Assembly (NCBI GenBank): GCA_033032175.1
Contig: CM065306.1
Span: forward strand, 23,295,001-23,359,000
DNA: 64,000 bases
Source: Saturnia japonica
Taxonomy: Eukaryota; Arthropoda; Insecta; Lepidoptera; Saturniidae
Reading direction: 5' to 3'
Part shown: positions 1-12,576 of the stretch, in pieces
Numbering within the stretch: the first letter of the stretch is position 1
How the letters are laid out: every line of letters starts with the position of its first letter
Notes under the pieces: model-generated
The model's database searches: none
What the model saw: the letters and a program-made list of their open reading frames with translations, nothing else
What the model was told of the DNA's origin: nothing
Made by a program: the position numbers and the translations under genes

Positions 1-90
1 TTGAGTTTATCTATTACAAACAAAAAAAAAAAACAAATAAAAAATCAAATATTTCCACTTTATAATATTGGTATATATATATCTGAAAAA
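1..90 (+). repeat. Family F 3' tail fragment
   Basis: The window opens inside a repeat. The text reading TTGAGTTTATCTATTACAAA, an A-rich run, then TTTATAATATTGGTATATAT matches the end of the family F copy near 58230-58310. Only the tail is present, so the rest of the copy lies upstream of the window. Confidence 0.6.
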
Positions 91-279
91 TAATTTCTTC
101 GTCTGAAGCATGCAAAAAAAGAAGAAAAAAACGGTCCCTCACCAAACCTATGTTACTACAGTGTGGGTGTAAACGTGTGAAGTGCAGTGTGATGTGTAAG
201 TAAAGAATGATTTAATCACTGTGTCGCAAAGGCAGTGTGCTTGAGGGCTCCTTTTTGGAAGATCCGAGTTAGGGTATGT

Positions 280-590
280 GCGCACTGAGCGGCTAAACAC
301 ATTATGGACGGCCTTGCGGTTAGAAACCGGTGTGGTTTGCGGATTGATCAACCCATTTCCAAGATGGACATGTCGGTTGTCAGCGACGAACACGTGTGCA
401 ACGTGCAACCGCAAACTAGCACTATCCGCTTAGTGCGTAAAGCAACCGACCAGTCGGCCGTCAATCGGGCCGCAGCGCTTAGAGGGATAGGTACGGCTGG
501 CCGACAGTCGCATCACTGTGCGTATAAACCTATTTATTATCGCGGTCAACCGGTCCGCGTTTCGCCTAACCGCATAATGTGTAGATAAGA
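280..590. other. GC/CpG-rich segment with open frames on both strands
   Basis: This stretch is clearly richer in GC and CpG than its AT-rich surroundings. A 94-codon plus-strand frame (304-588, ATG start) is open, and a minus-strand frame (148-414) overlaps it. I recognise no domain, signal peptide or splice pair. It could be a 5' UTR or promoter-proximal segment, a remnant of a GC-rich retroelement, or chance. Coding status is uncertain; codon third positions are only moderately GC-rich. Confidence 0.2.
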
Positions 591-2100
591 ACGAAGCCCT
601 TTCCCTGGTATGGGTATGAGCGTACTTGGTGTATGAGACTGAATGGGTGTTCAGGCAGTCGCCTGTATTTATACATAACGCTGATCAATAACATTAAATT
701 GGTGTTTTTAATTACCACCTTATCTTCTAACCCATTTGTTGTCTGTCGTGTTACTTTTTTCATATGATATTGGGTCTTTCAAAAGAGGCGTGAAGAAGTA
801 TTTTATCAGACCGGTACAACATCGATGACTGTTTGTTTATTCACTATATGGTACTTATCATCAGATTGAGTACAGTTGACGAATGCATCGATAAAATAAT
901 TATTTCGACTCGTATGGCTATACGTGTTGTGGCACAAAATTTTTCATTTAAATGTACATTTAAGATACATTTTAACACGTATGGAAAATTTTATGGACTA
1001 TAAATTGCGTTTAGGTTATGCACGTATAAAAAGCAATGTATGTGTACGTAACTCAGTATGTAAAAGATTTCAAATTATTTTATGTTTACATAGTTTTCAG
1101 TAAAATTTATAAATAAATACGTAATACATAATAATAAGTATAGCGAAAGGAACTTCGTTACTGTCGGGTGTTATTTTATTTATTTAAATTACATATAAGA
1201 AAAGTACTATACAACGATAGTATCACTGCCAGCAGAGTAAGTAAGGATGAAATAAAAACAAAAACTAATCCCAACTTGATTCTTGAACTAAGCTGTCCAT
1301 TATTAAGGCGCGAGAAAAAAAGAACCGGATAAACTTAAGTTAACTTCCCCTATTTTAATTAAAGCAGTTTCGTGGCGAGTTAGTTCGCAGCACAGCCGTC
1401 GCAAGCCCGTGGCGCTGTTGAGACGGGAGTAATTACTTTTTTACAAATTATATAGGTGCCTTAAAACTCACTTTAATTTCACTGCGGAGTGTTTCTTACA
1501 CATTGTTGTACGTAGATTGTTGTATTAATTTACTATGGCTATTAATTATATTTTATAAGTAGACACGGCATTGACGCTCTTTATATGCAATCGTGTATGG
1601 TGGGCAATTGCCTTCAGTTCACTTTCGACTTGATACCGGCATGAGCGAGAAGAAACTTTTGTTATTTTTTGACAACATACTTTTCGCCTTATGCTGTGAT
1701 TCCTATCTCTTTTGTTTCAACATGCTAATAACAAAATTTGTACCGTGTTCAAATTGGTTTTTGTGAGAGTATATAATGCGTCTATTTATAAAACGTCAAA
1801 GAACGCCACGCTTAAACAGTGGTTAGAATAGAAAAATCTATTTATTTTTCGATAACTTAATAATGTATAAAAACAAAACAAATATATTCCATGTGGTATC
1901 TACTCGAAATACATAATATACACAATAAACAAAAGATATTATACCAGCGTATAAATATACCATTGCTGGCTGAAAAAGCCTCTTCTCTACCATTAACTTC
2001 TAAGCCGTTCATCAATCCACACTGTATCGGTGATTTCAAATAGTAAGAAGAAATCCATAGTTCGGGGTTTATCTCTCTGTAAACAATGGTACTAAGAAAA
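591..2100. other. Gene-free AT-rich stretch
   Basis: No supported exon was seen. Around 760-830 a phrase containing GGGTCTTTCAAAAGAGGCGTG resembles a LINE C-terminal fragment (it reads like SFKRGV), but it is too short to place. The remainder is low-complexity AT-rich DNA with spurious short frames, presumed intronic or intergenic. Confidence 0.4.
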
Positions 2101-2102
2101 GA

Positions 2103-2165
2103 TTCCTGAAGCGTTTAAGTTTCCTCACGATTTTTTGTCTTCACCGTGAGCATATAATGCTAAAT
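2103..2165 (-). repeat. Fragment of the third tRNA-derived SINE type (see 53496-53685)
   Basis: The phrase GTTTCCTCACGATTTTTTGTCTTCACCGTGAGCA resembles the body of the element at 53496 onwards (TTTCTCACGATGTGTTTCATTCACCGTCAG, allowing differences). Only the body is seen here, with no promoter boxes, so this is a short degraded fragment. Confidence 0.35.
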
Positions 2166-2384
2166 GTTGCAATTTAAAAATTTGTTGTAACATGCCAATG
2201 CTCAAACTACTAGGCCGCCACGATCTGTTATTTACCTTTGCCCTTCCAATATAAGCTTGCTCAATTAATAAACTTAGATAAAATAAACTTTTTGTAAATG
2301 AACGACGCAGTTTATATACTACAAATAAATACAAATTAAGTAATCATCCAAATTTTTCCACTCAGTAAGAAAAATAAAAAAACT

Positions 2385-2755
2385 CTTAGGTTATCTTGTT
2401 AGGTTCTATAATAAGGTTCCAAAGTATGTTACCAATTCGCCAGGCAGTAAATTCAAGGGTCATGGCAACAAGGACTTACGGGCAAAATGTTACTATAGCG
2501 TGGATCATTGACGAACAGAGATCTAGATTTTATGTTTGGGGAGGAGGAGACATTACCCCTGTGACTCATTAGATCCGCGTAATGATAATTACCTGAAGAA
2601 TATTAATCTCGGAAAATAGCTCATTTACCGTACATTCGTTCTCTTCTAGATGGCAGAAATGTTTTCCGAAACGCTGGTATTGTTTTGACTGGCGTCGGTT
2701 CATTTATAGGGCCTCAGTTCTTTTTGATTATTTATGATTTTTGTTCAAAATAGAG
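2385..2755 (+). repeat. LINE 3' end, family E copy 1 (degenerate)
   Basis: The start reads as a degraded reverse-transcriptase C-terminus (VRFYNKVPKYVTNSP-like, then YYSVDH). It is followed by a 3' UTR phrase about fragment disruption of GATGTCTGG...TTTTCCGAA and by a tail GGGCCTCAGTTC...TTTTTGATTATT. It is the same family as 24040-24425 and is heavily diverged, with frameshifts and indels. It codes for nothing functional. Confidence 0.55.
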
Positions 2756-3100
2756 TTGTCGCAGAAAAAGATTAAGAAATAACTATAAATCACGTTTCAC
2801 TCTCAATAACGAAACCGCGTTCTCGTATTTAAAATCCTTATTATACTTCCCCCTGTCGCGGCGAGATTTCAAATGAATTCTACATGAATAAGTGGCGTCG
2901 CACTTTGCTCGTACTCGCGGCGTACTGAGCATATTTCAAACGTACAACCCGAGACTTATTAAGTACTCATATACCGGATATGATTATGAGAAATCTTGAA
3001 TGAGAAAAAAGAAAAAGTAACTGTTAAACAGTACTTTTTTTCAGTATTGTGTTGAATTGATCTTTAATTTGAGTTTGGAGAAATCGATGGAGTCATTATA

Positions 3101-3352
3101 TAACATACCATCACGTCTGTATACCCGAAGGGTTAGGCAGAGGTATACTAACATATACCCACAGTTCGCTAGGTATGTTTTTAGGTAACATGTCATAGAT
3201 GCTCCTTATTGCCATTAATCGGGCACAAATCACAACTCCGAGCTGCTACTGAGAATTTCATATAAAGCCCAAAAATACTTTGCTCAATCTGGGAATCGAA
3301 CCTAGGACCTCGAGCATAACAGTCGGGCTCGGACCACTAAGCTAATGAGGCA
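3101..3352 (-). repeat. tRNA-derived SINE, family B copy 1
   Basis: Read on the minus strand from 3352, the head is tRNA-like, with an A box TAGCTTAGTGGTCC and a B box GGTTCGATTCCC. The conserved body follows (CTCAGTAGCAGCTCGGAG; a phrase like GCCCGATTAATGGCAATA). It ends with CGTGATGGTATGTTA at the low-coordinate side. About 250 bp. Mobilisation would depend on a LINE partner. The promoter boxes are recognisable but the copy is diverged. Confidence 0.85.
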
Positions 3353-3629
3353 GTTCTAGAGAAGTTGAAAATATATTTCAACATCTTTTTCTTTTTCTCA
3401 TGATCACAGTTAGTACATATTTGTAATTATTGTTTTTGCCGGAAACATTGGTGTTAAAATCCGATGACCAAAAGTGTTATCTATGAAAGCTAACAGAACC
3501 ACACGCACTGGGCTGTGGGGCTACAGTTTTAAGGAAACCTCCATCTCGACATGATCAAAAAAATTCGTCGTATCTTTGCTGTACTATGAAGATGTGGAAC
3601 CATCTCTCAGCTATTCTGTTTCCTTTCAC

Positions 3630-3790
3630 CTTCTTATAACATCGGGTCTTTCAAACATAATATGAACATATATAAGTATGCATGACAGTGATGATTGGCG
3701 ATGGTTTTTTGATCTCTCGGTAGTCGGTGTTGATTTCATATTATAGTATGCTTACAGACAGGCTTATTGAAGTCAGTTTGTCGTGCTTCA
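3630..3790. repeat. Dispersed repeat family C, copy 1
   Basis: This copy shares phrases with 22095-22260 and 58345-58510: a run like GCATGACAGTGATGATTGGCGATGG, then GATCTCTCGGTAGTCGGTGTTG, then TATGCTTAC. No ORF survives. The class is not assigned; a LINE 3' region is possible. Confidence 0.4.
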
Positions 3791-3799
3791 TTTAAAAAG

Positions 3800-5180
3800 A
3801 TTCGATTGCGCTAGCACCGCCGCCACAGTAATTTGCCGCAGAAGTACTCGAGATACGATAAGTTTTTGTCATAAGTGTATAGGCCCAGTTTTCAATTGAT
3901 TATAAATTGGCTGTCCATTTGATATCAGGTAGACCGAATGCCTGTTTGCAACGTTGTTTTTGTAAAAAAAAGTAAAACTCTTCACCATAAATAAATGCAA
4001 AGAATTCATTTTCGTAGCCAAAAACTGGAATACTAATTATAAATACTGGTATACTTATATATCTATCAACACTGCCGTGTCAATTAAAAATAAAGTAACG
4101 GAACTAAATGTAGTCAAAGTTAGTTATACAGTTTTCTATGGCATATAGAGAAATTATCAGAAGACGAATTCGATTGAACTCGAAGTGCTGACTCCAAATT
4201 TATGTTGTTATCTTATTTTCAATAAAATTTTAAACTTTTTTCCTTAGCATGACTGTATAGAATAGGAACAATGATACGTTTTGCTTCATTGTTTTACCGC
4301 CAACAGTTTTTTTTTTACACCACACCGTAGGAATTGCCTCTACCTCTTTTATACCATCACAGCAAAATTATTGCACAGTACTTGATGAAATCTAAGGTAA
4401 AGTTTGGTATAAATTCTATAGGTTGCCGTCGCCTGCAGAAATAATCTTTACGCTGCGTTTGAAAACCCCAAATATCGTAGTAGGGTGGGAACAAACTGTT
4501 CGGAAGGCGATTTTAAATCTTTATAGTATAGTAAAATAGATTTAAAAAAACTGGTGGATATCGTCGTGGTAGGGCATACATGTGCTATATAGGCATGCTT
4601 GACGATCGCCGTCGCTCGCTAACCCCTCAGATCTTGAGAGTCACCGTTGTTATTGACCGTACTACGTATACTGCAATACACCAAGTTTATATAAAATACA
4701 GAGTGCATGAATTTTAAATTAGATTTTATTATATTTAACTGCTTTTGAAAATCGAATACTATATTGTCGACGCGACGTTACGTCACAAGTTTGAAATCGA
4801 GCCAATCGGATAAAAACAGTAAATATCGAGTACACAGTGTTGTACGCATTTCGAGATACGAATAAACTCGAGAGTAATTAAACGATGAATATTTGTCGTA
4901 CTCCGTATCGGAAACGTGGTGAGACAGTTTGCAAATCACATTCACTGTTGCCAGATCGCTGTTTCGTTTTCTTTCCGAACCTAATATGGAATTCGCCTAA
5001 ATTTTAAGACTTTTTAATTGATCACCTGTATAACAAGACTCCCGAATCCACCTGACTCATTTTGACCGAACCCCCTGCATATTTGTCACGCTCAGTCCTA
5101 AATTTCCTTTTGGCCTTTAAACTTCCTTGAAGGTAAGGGGAATCCCTGTAATCTGGCAACAGTGATTACATAAAATTAGG
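3800..5180. other. Gene-free stretch
   Basis: No exon, RNA gene or recognised repeat is supported. Scattered CpGs occur near 4560-4620 and 4760-4940, without an open coding frame. Confidence 0.35.
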
Positions 5181-5185
5181 AAGCA

Positions 5186-5345
5186 ATGATAAGCGCTCTT
5201 TAGCAATCAGTGTGGGTTCAAATACATTAAATAGAAACCTTAGCATTCAGTGAAGGAAACCATGATGATGAAATCAAAGTGGAGTAAACCATCCTCTTGT
5301 TAAAAGAAGACAGTCTTCATATGAACCCTAACGTGTCACTTAATA
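5186..5345 (+). repeat. Degenerate SINE, family S2 fragment
   Basis: A B-box-like GGGTTCAAATACA is followed by CATTCAGTGAAGGAAACCATGATGATG, matching the layout of the S2 SINE at 36720-37023 (GTTCGAATCC, then TTTCGGTGAAGGAAAAGATC). It is strongly diverged and the A box is not clear. Confidence 0.4.
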
Positions 5346-5401
5346 TAGCCGATAGCCGAGCTTATGGTGTAACACTAACTTATAAGGAATTATATTAATA
5401 A

Positions 5402-5919
5402 ACTAGCTGTGCCCTTGGCTTCGCTCACGTGGACTACAAAATGCCCGCGCGAATCTTGCTCCTCCGCTCCCGGCTATTTTAAACTCAAAAATGCTTATTG
5501 TGGTTGTTCTTCAGAAGATAGACGTATACTTTCCTGAACTTTTTTGTGGGTCTTTTTAATATCCACTATCATGTACTACATGAGTTTGCTATATCTCTTA
5601 TGGTTTACTCAGCGTAAGCCGTTTAAGTGCCCGAATTGATTCACCATGACCAGTTTTTTTTTATTTGTGTGGACCCTCATTTTTTTTCTAAAATTAAAGT
5701 AGACTAAGTTACTACCTATAACATCAGCTATCTATCAGTGAAAGTCCCCTCAAAATCGGTCGAAACGTTTCAGAGATTACCCAGAACAAACAGACAGACA
5801 AAATTATTAAAAATTGGTGTTTTGTTATATTTATCGTATATACTTTCATATGCATTTAGTAAAAAACTGTTATTTTGACATTATAAACAGACACTTCAAT
5901 TTTATTAATTGTGTAGATA
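5402..5919 (+). repeat. Dispersed repeat family A, copy 1
   Basis: A near full-length copy, about 520 bp. It starts AACTAGCTGTGCCCTTGGCTT and ends AATTTTATTAATTGTGTAGATA. Internal landmarks are CGCGCGAATCTTGCTCC, AAATGCTTATTGTGG, GGTTTACTCAGCGTAAGCC, GTGAAAGTCCCCTCAAAATC, ATTACCCAGAACAAACAGAC and TTTAGTAAAAAACTGTTATT. Both ends recur in other copies, so the element has defined termini. No ORF, no terminal inverted repeat and no tRNA-like head were seen. Confidence 0.85.
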
Positions 5920-6597
5920 ATATCCAAATACCATATTTTGATTTTGATCCACAAAGATATAGGTCGATTTTACTTTCCCCCTACGGAATCTGTATGAACA
6001 TATTCACAGAAACATTATATACAGAACGTTCATAAATGGTACAACGACCATCTAAATGACAATTGAAATTATTTGACCAAAAAATAAAACAACATCTCCG
6101 CTAATAAATAACGTAGCCGGGTATTGTCAAAACGAATTAAAAAAAAAATCTAATAAAATTGTTCACAACACTATAAAACACGGTGTAACCGTTGCGTGAA
6201 CAACTCCATTCGGTCTTTCGTTCATTTATTCGTTGTTCCATTCGTTCGGATGTATTTCATTGTGATATCGGGCTTTGTCGAGTGATTGGGCTACGAAATT
6301 CGTGATTTAGGAGCTGGTTGAAAAATTATACTCTACTTTATTTAAAAAAAAAAAAAAATGAACAAAATATCCGAATTAGGTTGGACAATTTAAAGGACGG
6401 ATTTGCGTTTTACTAATCTGAACTTTATTAGCAGCACTACTAAACCTGTATTAGAACAATAATATACTGGATACAGTTTATTAACTGTGGGACTACATAT
6501 TATTATTATTTATTTTTTACTTTTTCTATTGGACGCACTAAGTGAAACAAATTTCCGAATATTAAATAATATGATGCAAAAGTAAGATAGATTTTTA

Positions 6598-6760
6598 CTT
6601 TAACCACGCAAAAACAGCTAAACGGATTTGGATGAAATATGGCATACAGATATCTTATAACCCGAATAAAGGCATACGGTACTTAGTATCACTATAAAAA
6701 CAACTATTTGGTTCACGCGAACGTAGCCGCGTGCACTTCTAGTAATATAAAATAATATAA
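6598..6760 (+). repeat. Dispersed repeat, single copy here
   Basis: The text ACCACGCAAAAACAGCTAAA, then CGGATTTGGATGAAATATGG, then CATACAGATATCTTATAACCC is of a type common in insect genomes as interspersed repeat. It ends near ACGTAGCCGCGTGCACTTCTAG. No other copy is in the window. The class is unassigned. Confidence 0.5.
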
Positions 6761-6840
6761 ATGATTGTAGAGCTAACACAAACATTGTTTTTATAGTACG
6801 TGTGTGTTGGAAACCTACCACTATATAATTAATAAAAACA

Positions 6841-6955
6841 TTTCAGGTGTGTTCTGGCAGCTACACTCCAGAGCCAGTCCTCCCAATAGGCTAATTGTAT
6901 CACCACTTAACAACAGTTAAGATTGTGGCCACTAAGCTAAAGCAATAAATAATAA
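6841..6955 (+). repeat. SINE family S2, 3' part
   Basis: The phrases TTTCAGGTGTGTTCTGGCAG, GAGCCAGTCC and GTTAAGATTGTGGCCACTAAGC match the 3' body of S2 copies at 24960-25200 and 36880-37023. The tRNA-like head is missing. Confidence 0.5.
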
Positions 6956-7164
6956 CTAAAAAAAAATATGTGTACAGTTTACACGTGGTAGATGTGAAAC
7001 CTTCAGAAAACAAAAATATCTTCTTTAAAAATCCTCAAATCAGCGGGACTCGAATGTCGAACTATCAACCACTCGTACTGTACATATATACAACAGTGCG
7101 TACAAATTTTGATCATCATTTATAATGTAAATATATTCTATCTCATTCTTTGGTAAACTAAATG

Positions 7165-7261
7165 TTATAGGTGTGTTTGTCTCTTTTTATTGTCGCATTT
7201 TCGTTTCATTCCGATTCGAATCACAAAGGTACTAAAGAAGTTTTCACTTCAACAAAAATTA
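7165..7261 (+). repeat. Two-copy repeat G, copy 1
   Basis: GTGTGTTTGTCTCTTTTTATTGTCG, ATCACAAAGGTACTAAAGAAG and TTTTCACTTCAACAAAAA align with 13948-14042, about 6.8 kb away in the same orientation. The class is unknown. Confidence 0.55.
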
Positions 7262-9730
7262 TAGTTAATAAATCGCGTACGCCGTGGCCACACATGGAAC
7301 GCGTAAAAAATCTCGCGTGTTGCTATCTTGTTAAGCGTAAGTACGTGATTACACCGCTCCCCAACACGCCAGATCGCGTGACCCGACGTTTGATTAGCGA
7401 ACGAGAGAAAAAAAAACGCTATCTCCCAACCAATGTGGACAGAGGTTTATTATTTTTTACGGCTTTGGGGCGTTCGGAGGACGTTACAGCGATTTGACAG
7501 GACAATAATTTTGCACTCGAATCACACTTCGGCCGAGCGATATAGCTAAAGAAGTTTCTTGACAATTTTATTACATTGGCCCCATGATTACCTAGAAGAC
7601 AATTTTGCAATAATCCTTAAAGTTGACTGCTACAAGTGTTTCATATAATTGTATTCGTTCTATTTTTTTTCCTTAAAGCAGAGAAGACAGACACATGTAG
7701 AGCGTATTACGATGCAAATTACTGCAGTTTTTGAACTAGGGCGGCCCGTGCTCTAGGGCGGCTTCGTTGACGGAGGTGTGTATATTGATCCAGGATTCTG
7801 CCCAATAAGGCGGTTCCTTCATGACCAGCGTCACACCGAGCGACGCCATCTTTATTATCCTTAGCTGGCTTTTGAACAATATCTGTAGCCGTGTGAACGC
7901 TCCGACCATTCAAGCGAGAATGTTTCTATTCCACGTCTTAAGTGATAAACTCTTTTGTCGTTTTTTTTTAGAACTGACTATACTGTAGGCTTAGAGGTCC
8001 CTGAAGCCATTGCGGCTTCTACAGCTGCACCGAACGACAGTCGGTCGTATTTATATGGATTTCTCCACGCCGAACCCGTTATACAAACTCAATAACTCAA
8101 GCGAGTTAGATAAATTAATGAGTCGGTTGAACTGAATTGGCGCAATTGCGCGATGTAGTGTTGCCCATGTCTACTTTCGCTCCGACATATACATAGTCAA
8201 ACCAACTTGATTATTTTGTCAGCAGATATGTTATTAAGTAATAACTTATTACAAGCTTTGGTAAAAACAATATGTAAGTCCAATTAAAATGTAATAAAAA
8301 AACGTAAGCTAAGCCATGGGCGGAAAGTTAGTCATATTTAAATAGTTCAGAAATAACTTTATCCTCTCTATATACCTACGCTTTTATATCATTTATTATC
8401 TTTATTAAACAATTTATATATTATTATTTTTTACATTCTGTGACAAATCGGCCATTATTTTGGTATAGTATAGTGTTACTTCATTCCGACACACTGTTTA
8501 CGGGTGTTTGCTTTCTTCTGTACCCTTATCTGATATTTCGTAGAAACGAGACATGTAAAAGAAAAATATATTAAGCAAAATATTAATGTTATTCGTGTAA
8601 TGATAATCTTTTTCGTAGTTATAAAGAATATCAGTAATTTTTTTTTTCGTCTTATCTGACGGTATTCATTATTGATGTTACCTCTTTTTTTACACCAATT
8701 GAACCTCACGTGACATTTTTTTAAAGATTTCTTTGAAGTACTTAAAGGTTTTTGTATGATTTATTTCGTTGTTAAGTTACATAGTATATATTTTCATTAT
8801 CTATTTGAATAAATATGTAGTGCCGTCTGTACAGTTATTTTTTGTCCAAATTTCCCTAAATGAAGGATACCGATGACGAATATGCCATTAAAAAAACGTC
8901 TGTCTTACTGTTTATATTTCATGATTTGTCTGAAAAACGGCTTGACCGTTTCTTATTAAATTTTGTACACAAGATACTTATGTCATTAGTCAATTGATAG
9001 AGTAATTGGTAAATTTCAATATTACTTTTAGAAATAGTAAAACAAAACAACTCAAAATAATATTTACTGTTCACCGTTCGTAAGGCAAGGGAATAAAGTC
9101 GAGACGTGGAGAAGGGGTTGACTAAGTGAAGGTTTTTCAGCATCGAAATCGCTAGTACGTCGTGAGCTGATGTGATGGCGTTTCCTCGATTCCTCGTTAT
9201 TGAATTGTTTTTGGGTTACTATTATATAGTATATTATAATTATGGTGTGATATATTTCAGAAGGCACATGAGACCCTTCTTCAGATAAGCTGAATATGTA
9301 ATATCATTATCGTTCTCATTATCATAACACTGAGGCGGATTATTATCGATTCCGTTATAATTCCGCTGACCAATCACGTCCGTATTCTGGTAGTGTATTT
9401 TTGTATTTTGATTTTTTTCTTATATGTTTATATCTATTAACAATTTATTTTTATGTACTAAAAATCTTTAGAGGTAATATAGTATTTTGTATGAAAGATT
9501 ATTTTTACATTTTAAACTACCATCTATGTTAATTTTCTATATATAAATTTATATAATGAAATCGTAAATTATTAGACTGTTTATTCGGACGCGCATCACT
9601 TGCAAACTACTGAACCAATTTGAATGTGGTTTTCAGATTCATATAAGATTGAAAACGAGGAAGGCACTACGATTAGGTTATATGTCATTGCGCTTTTTCT
9701 TAATAATAAAATGATTAAAATAAGCAGTAA
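7262..9730. other. Gene-free stretch with modest GC-rich islands
   Basis: No exon is supported. The part around 7260-7500 and 7730-7920 is richer in GC, with short open frames on both strands but no recognised domain or splice logic. A minus-strand TATA-like site at 8047-8058, with an ATG 40 bases downstream at 8010, is listed among the findings. From 8280 to 9600 the sequence is simple AT-rich DNA. Confidence 0.35.
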
Positions 9731-9732
9731 CT

Positions 9733-10390
9733 CTTTCAGTAACTAGAGCTCAAAAAGTATTGACCACTAACAGGAGACCAATTAACTTTATAAAAGAAGG
9801 TTCAACAGTAAATACTAAAAGTAAGCACTTCTCAATCCTAGGTTCTGCACCTGATTGGACTATTTTAGTGGACACATGAAAAGCATTACAAAGTCCCTGA
9901 GGATGTGGTTGTTTCGTCATCCAGACCGGAGATACTCCTTTTCTCTCTAGAAATCAAGCGTATAGTACTTGTAGAGCTTACTGTACTGTGAGAAACTAAT
10001 ATACCTAAAGACCACGCAATAAAACTGAATAAATTTTACGATCCATGTAATTAGCTTACCAAAATCGGCTATACAGTTAACTTGTATGCGGTGGAAGTGG
10101 GAGCGAGAGGTATTCCAGCGAAATCTCTCTATAACTTGCTAAAAGACCTCGGCTTTTTGAGAACTGCAGTAAGTTTTATTTTGGAACGGGTATCTAAAGC
10201 AGCATTAACAGGCTCTTACCAAATCTGGCTTGGCAGGGAGAGTATCGCAAGCAGTCAAGGTGAGCGCTGATGTGCTAAACCCTACCCTTAAACCTACACC
10301 GGGGTCGTAAGTCCCGGGGACTGCTCGTGTTCCCTCTGTCTGCCACACGATGGACCCGGCACCCACCCGTACGGTGAATCCATGAAATGC
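9733..10390 (+). pseudogene. Retroelement C-terminal region R, copy 1 (broken)
   Basis: This is a plus-strand remnant of the same coding region as 51853-52570. Frame pieces read ARAQKVLTTNRRPI, then RPEILLFSLEIKRIVLVELTV-like, then VEVGARGIPAKSLYNLLKDLG (10082-10270 is open). The pattern of an aspartate in RPD/E, then VELTVPW, then VEVGxRG is known from the C-terminus of reverse transcriptase proteins of many invertebrates. It could be a restriction-like nuclease domain (PD-(D/E)XK), which is an inference. The ending continues as a GC-rich non-coding tail (CGGGGTCGTAAGTCCCGGGG). It is interrupted by stops and shifts and is not functional. Confidence 0.6.
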
Positions 10391-10399
10391 TAAGATGTT

Positions 10400-11190
10400 T
10401 GTCTCTTTATCAAAGAATAGAAAATATGTACAATTTTAATCTGAACCGAAGAAAGAACCTGCAAGTAAATTACATGTTGTTGAGCTTTTCCATAGCAATA
10501 AAATGATAAAAATACAATCACAATAAATAAAAAACAAACAACTTCTTAATACATATAAGACAAGTAGTTCCAATGGAATATAAAAAGCCTTTCACGTGAA
10601 TGAAGCCGTTGAGACCAGAGTTAATACTATGGTTTTATTAAAAAGTAAAAAAAAAAACAAATTATTTTATAGTACCTGTACATAAATGCAATATTTGCAG
10701 AATCGCATTCGTGCTAAATCGCGCGATCACTCGGGGAAATGTCAGTGTTCTCTGCGATAGGTCTGTGACCACACCTCGTTTGTACCCTGGAGTAATTGTG
10801 CCGTTAAGAAATAATTCTGATAAATATTTCCGACACTCGATTACTCCAAAAATAAGCATCAATTTATATGTGCAGTAGTGCGTATATACTACATATATCT
10901 TCTTTCCCAAATTCAACTCTAGCCGTTGGCTTTATTAATATTTTTCAGACCTGAAAAAAAAAATCACTTTATCCAAGTCATTTTGCTTATAGACGTACGA
11001 CTGATATATCTGTTTAATTTCTCAAGAGAATTATGTCAACTAGATATAATACTCAAAAATATTGAAAAATCTAATAAACTTTATTCTGTTTACGAATTAC
11101 TTACGAATGTGGTACGAGGTTTGGCAGAAAATTCTACCATCGAGATGAACCAGCAACAAATGAAAAGATGCTTGTAATTGCATGTAATAC
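10400..11190. other. Gene-free stretch
   Basis: AT-rich, with no recognised repeat and no exon. Short open frames on both strands (for example 10662-10916 minus, 10926-11177 plus) have no domain features and overlap low-complexity sequence. Confidence 0.3.
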
Positions 11191-11192
11191 AT

Positions 11193-11555
11193 GCGCTTTC
11201 GTGGACTTCTGAATACCGTCCATCGGGTACACGCGCGAAATGTGCTACTCTCTCTCTCTTGGTTATTCTAAAGATCAAAATGCTTATTGTGCGTGGTTCT
11301 TAGAAAACAGACATAATTATACTCTCGCTGACTTTTTTGCAAGCACGTCTTTTTAAGCTCTACAATTCTATAAGTACTCAGCAAAAGCCATTTAATCGCC
11401 CGAATTGATTATTTTGTTAGTTTATTTTATTTGCGCGGAAGCCTAATTTGTTTTCCTAAAATAAAAGTAATATAATTTACTCCTTATTTGAATATCACCT
11501 GCAGCAAACAAATAGACAAACAGACAATAATTTTAAAAATTGTTTATTTTTATAG
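11193..11555 (+). repeat. Family A, copy 2 (degenerate, shortened)
   Basis: The head is decayed (GCGCTTTCGTGGACTTCTGAAT), but AATGCTTATTGTGCGTGGTTC, CAGCAAAAGCCATTTAATCGCCC and GAATTGATTATTTTG fix the identity. The central part with GTGAAAGTCCC is missing and the tail is eroded. Confidence 0.6.
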
Positions 11556-11559
11556 ACTT

Positions 11560-12570
11560 CTTAAATTACTATATTACATAACATACTATTTAACATAATA
11601 TATACTGACTGTACTTAAATAAATGTGCGTTTATAATTGAACTAGGAAAGACAGTCTTGTTGATTAGGATTAAGATTTTTAGTGATTTTATTTTCAATGC
11701 TATCGTTATCAGAATATGACCACGCAATCAACCCTGGTCGACTGTGCAAAACTATTTCATACCTTCATTAATATAAAGTGCATATTTCACTAACGAATAA
11801 TTTCAAAGGGACACAGTCATCGTTATAGTATATTGAAATAGGGATGATTTGAACCGTCGCGTCGTAAGCAATTTCTAAATTGGATTTTGTTGGGGTACAA
11901 CGGACGAAATACGGTGTTTCATTAAAACTTAGTAACTGGGATAGTGTTTCTGAAGCTTTGTTCGCACGGGTACGGTACGTATGGGTACTTATTACACTGT
12001 ATGTTATTGTAGGATGTAATGTATTTTATAACAGTGATATTTGGTTTTCGAATATTTTCATAACTTTTATTCAGGTCAACTACTGGCGTTGATTTTCGTG
12101 GCGTTTTAAAAGTGCAAAATATTCATTATGAAGTCTCGACTTTGGTATCAAATATTTTAAAATTATAAATGACTTTTATACAGTCCAAAATTAATCTTTT
12201 TTTTTTTCGTTTGAAAATGCCACACCATACTACGGTTAGACAATTATAGATGAAATGCAATTAGTAGTTGATTCATTAAAAGCGATCGAATTGTGAAATA
12301 AACAGAATATCATCTAAAATGTAAAACTAAAAATTCCAGTTTAACGAGCTTTTTACCGTTCCTTCGTAAAAAACTGCAAAATCAGAACTAGTTTGGTTGC
12401 GAAACTATTTTGTTAATCGGCTTTCTTGACCAGGTCGGTTAATTTATACTCCATAGCAAGTTGTGTTATACGTTTTTGTAAATATGATTTCATGTAAATT
12501 ATATGCATTTGTAATGCAATAATCATTATAATCATATAGTAATGAAAAATAATTTCTGAAGGTTTTGTAT
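11560..12570. other. Gene-free stretch
   Basis: AT-rich sequence with no supported exon. A 70-codon plus-strand frame at 11880-12092 has no recognised domain. Confidence 0.3.
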
Positions 12571-12576
12571 ATTGTG

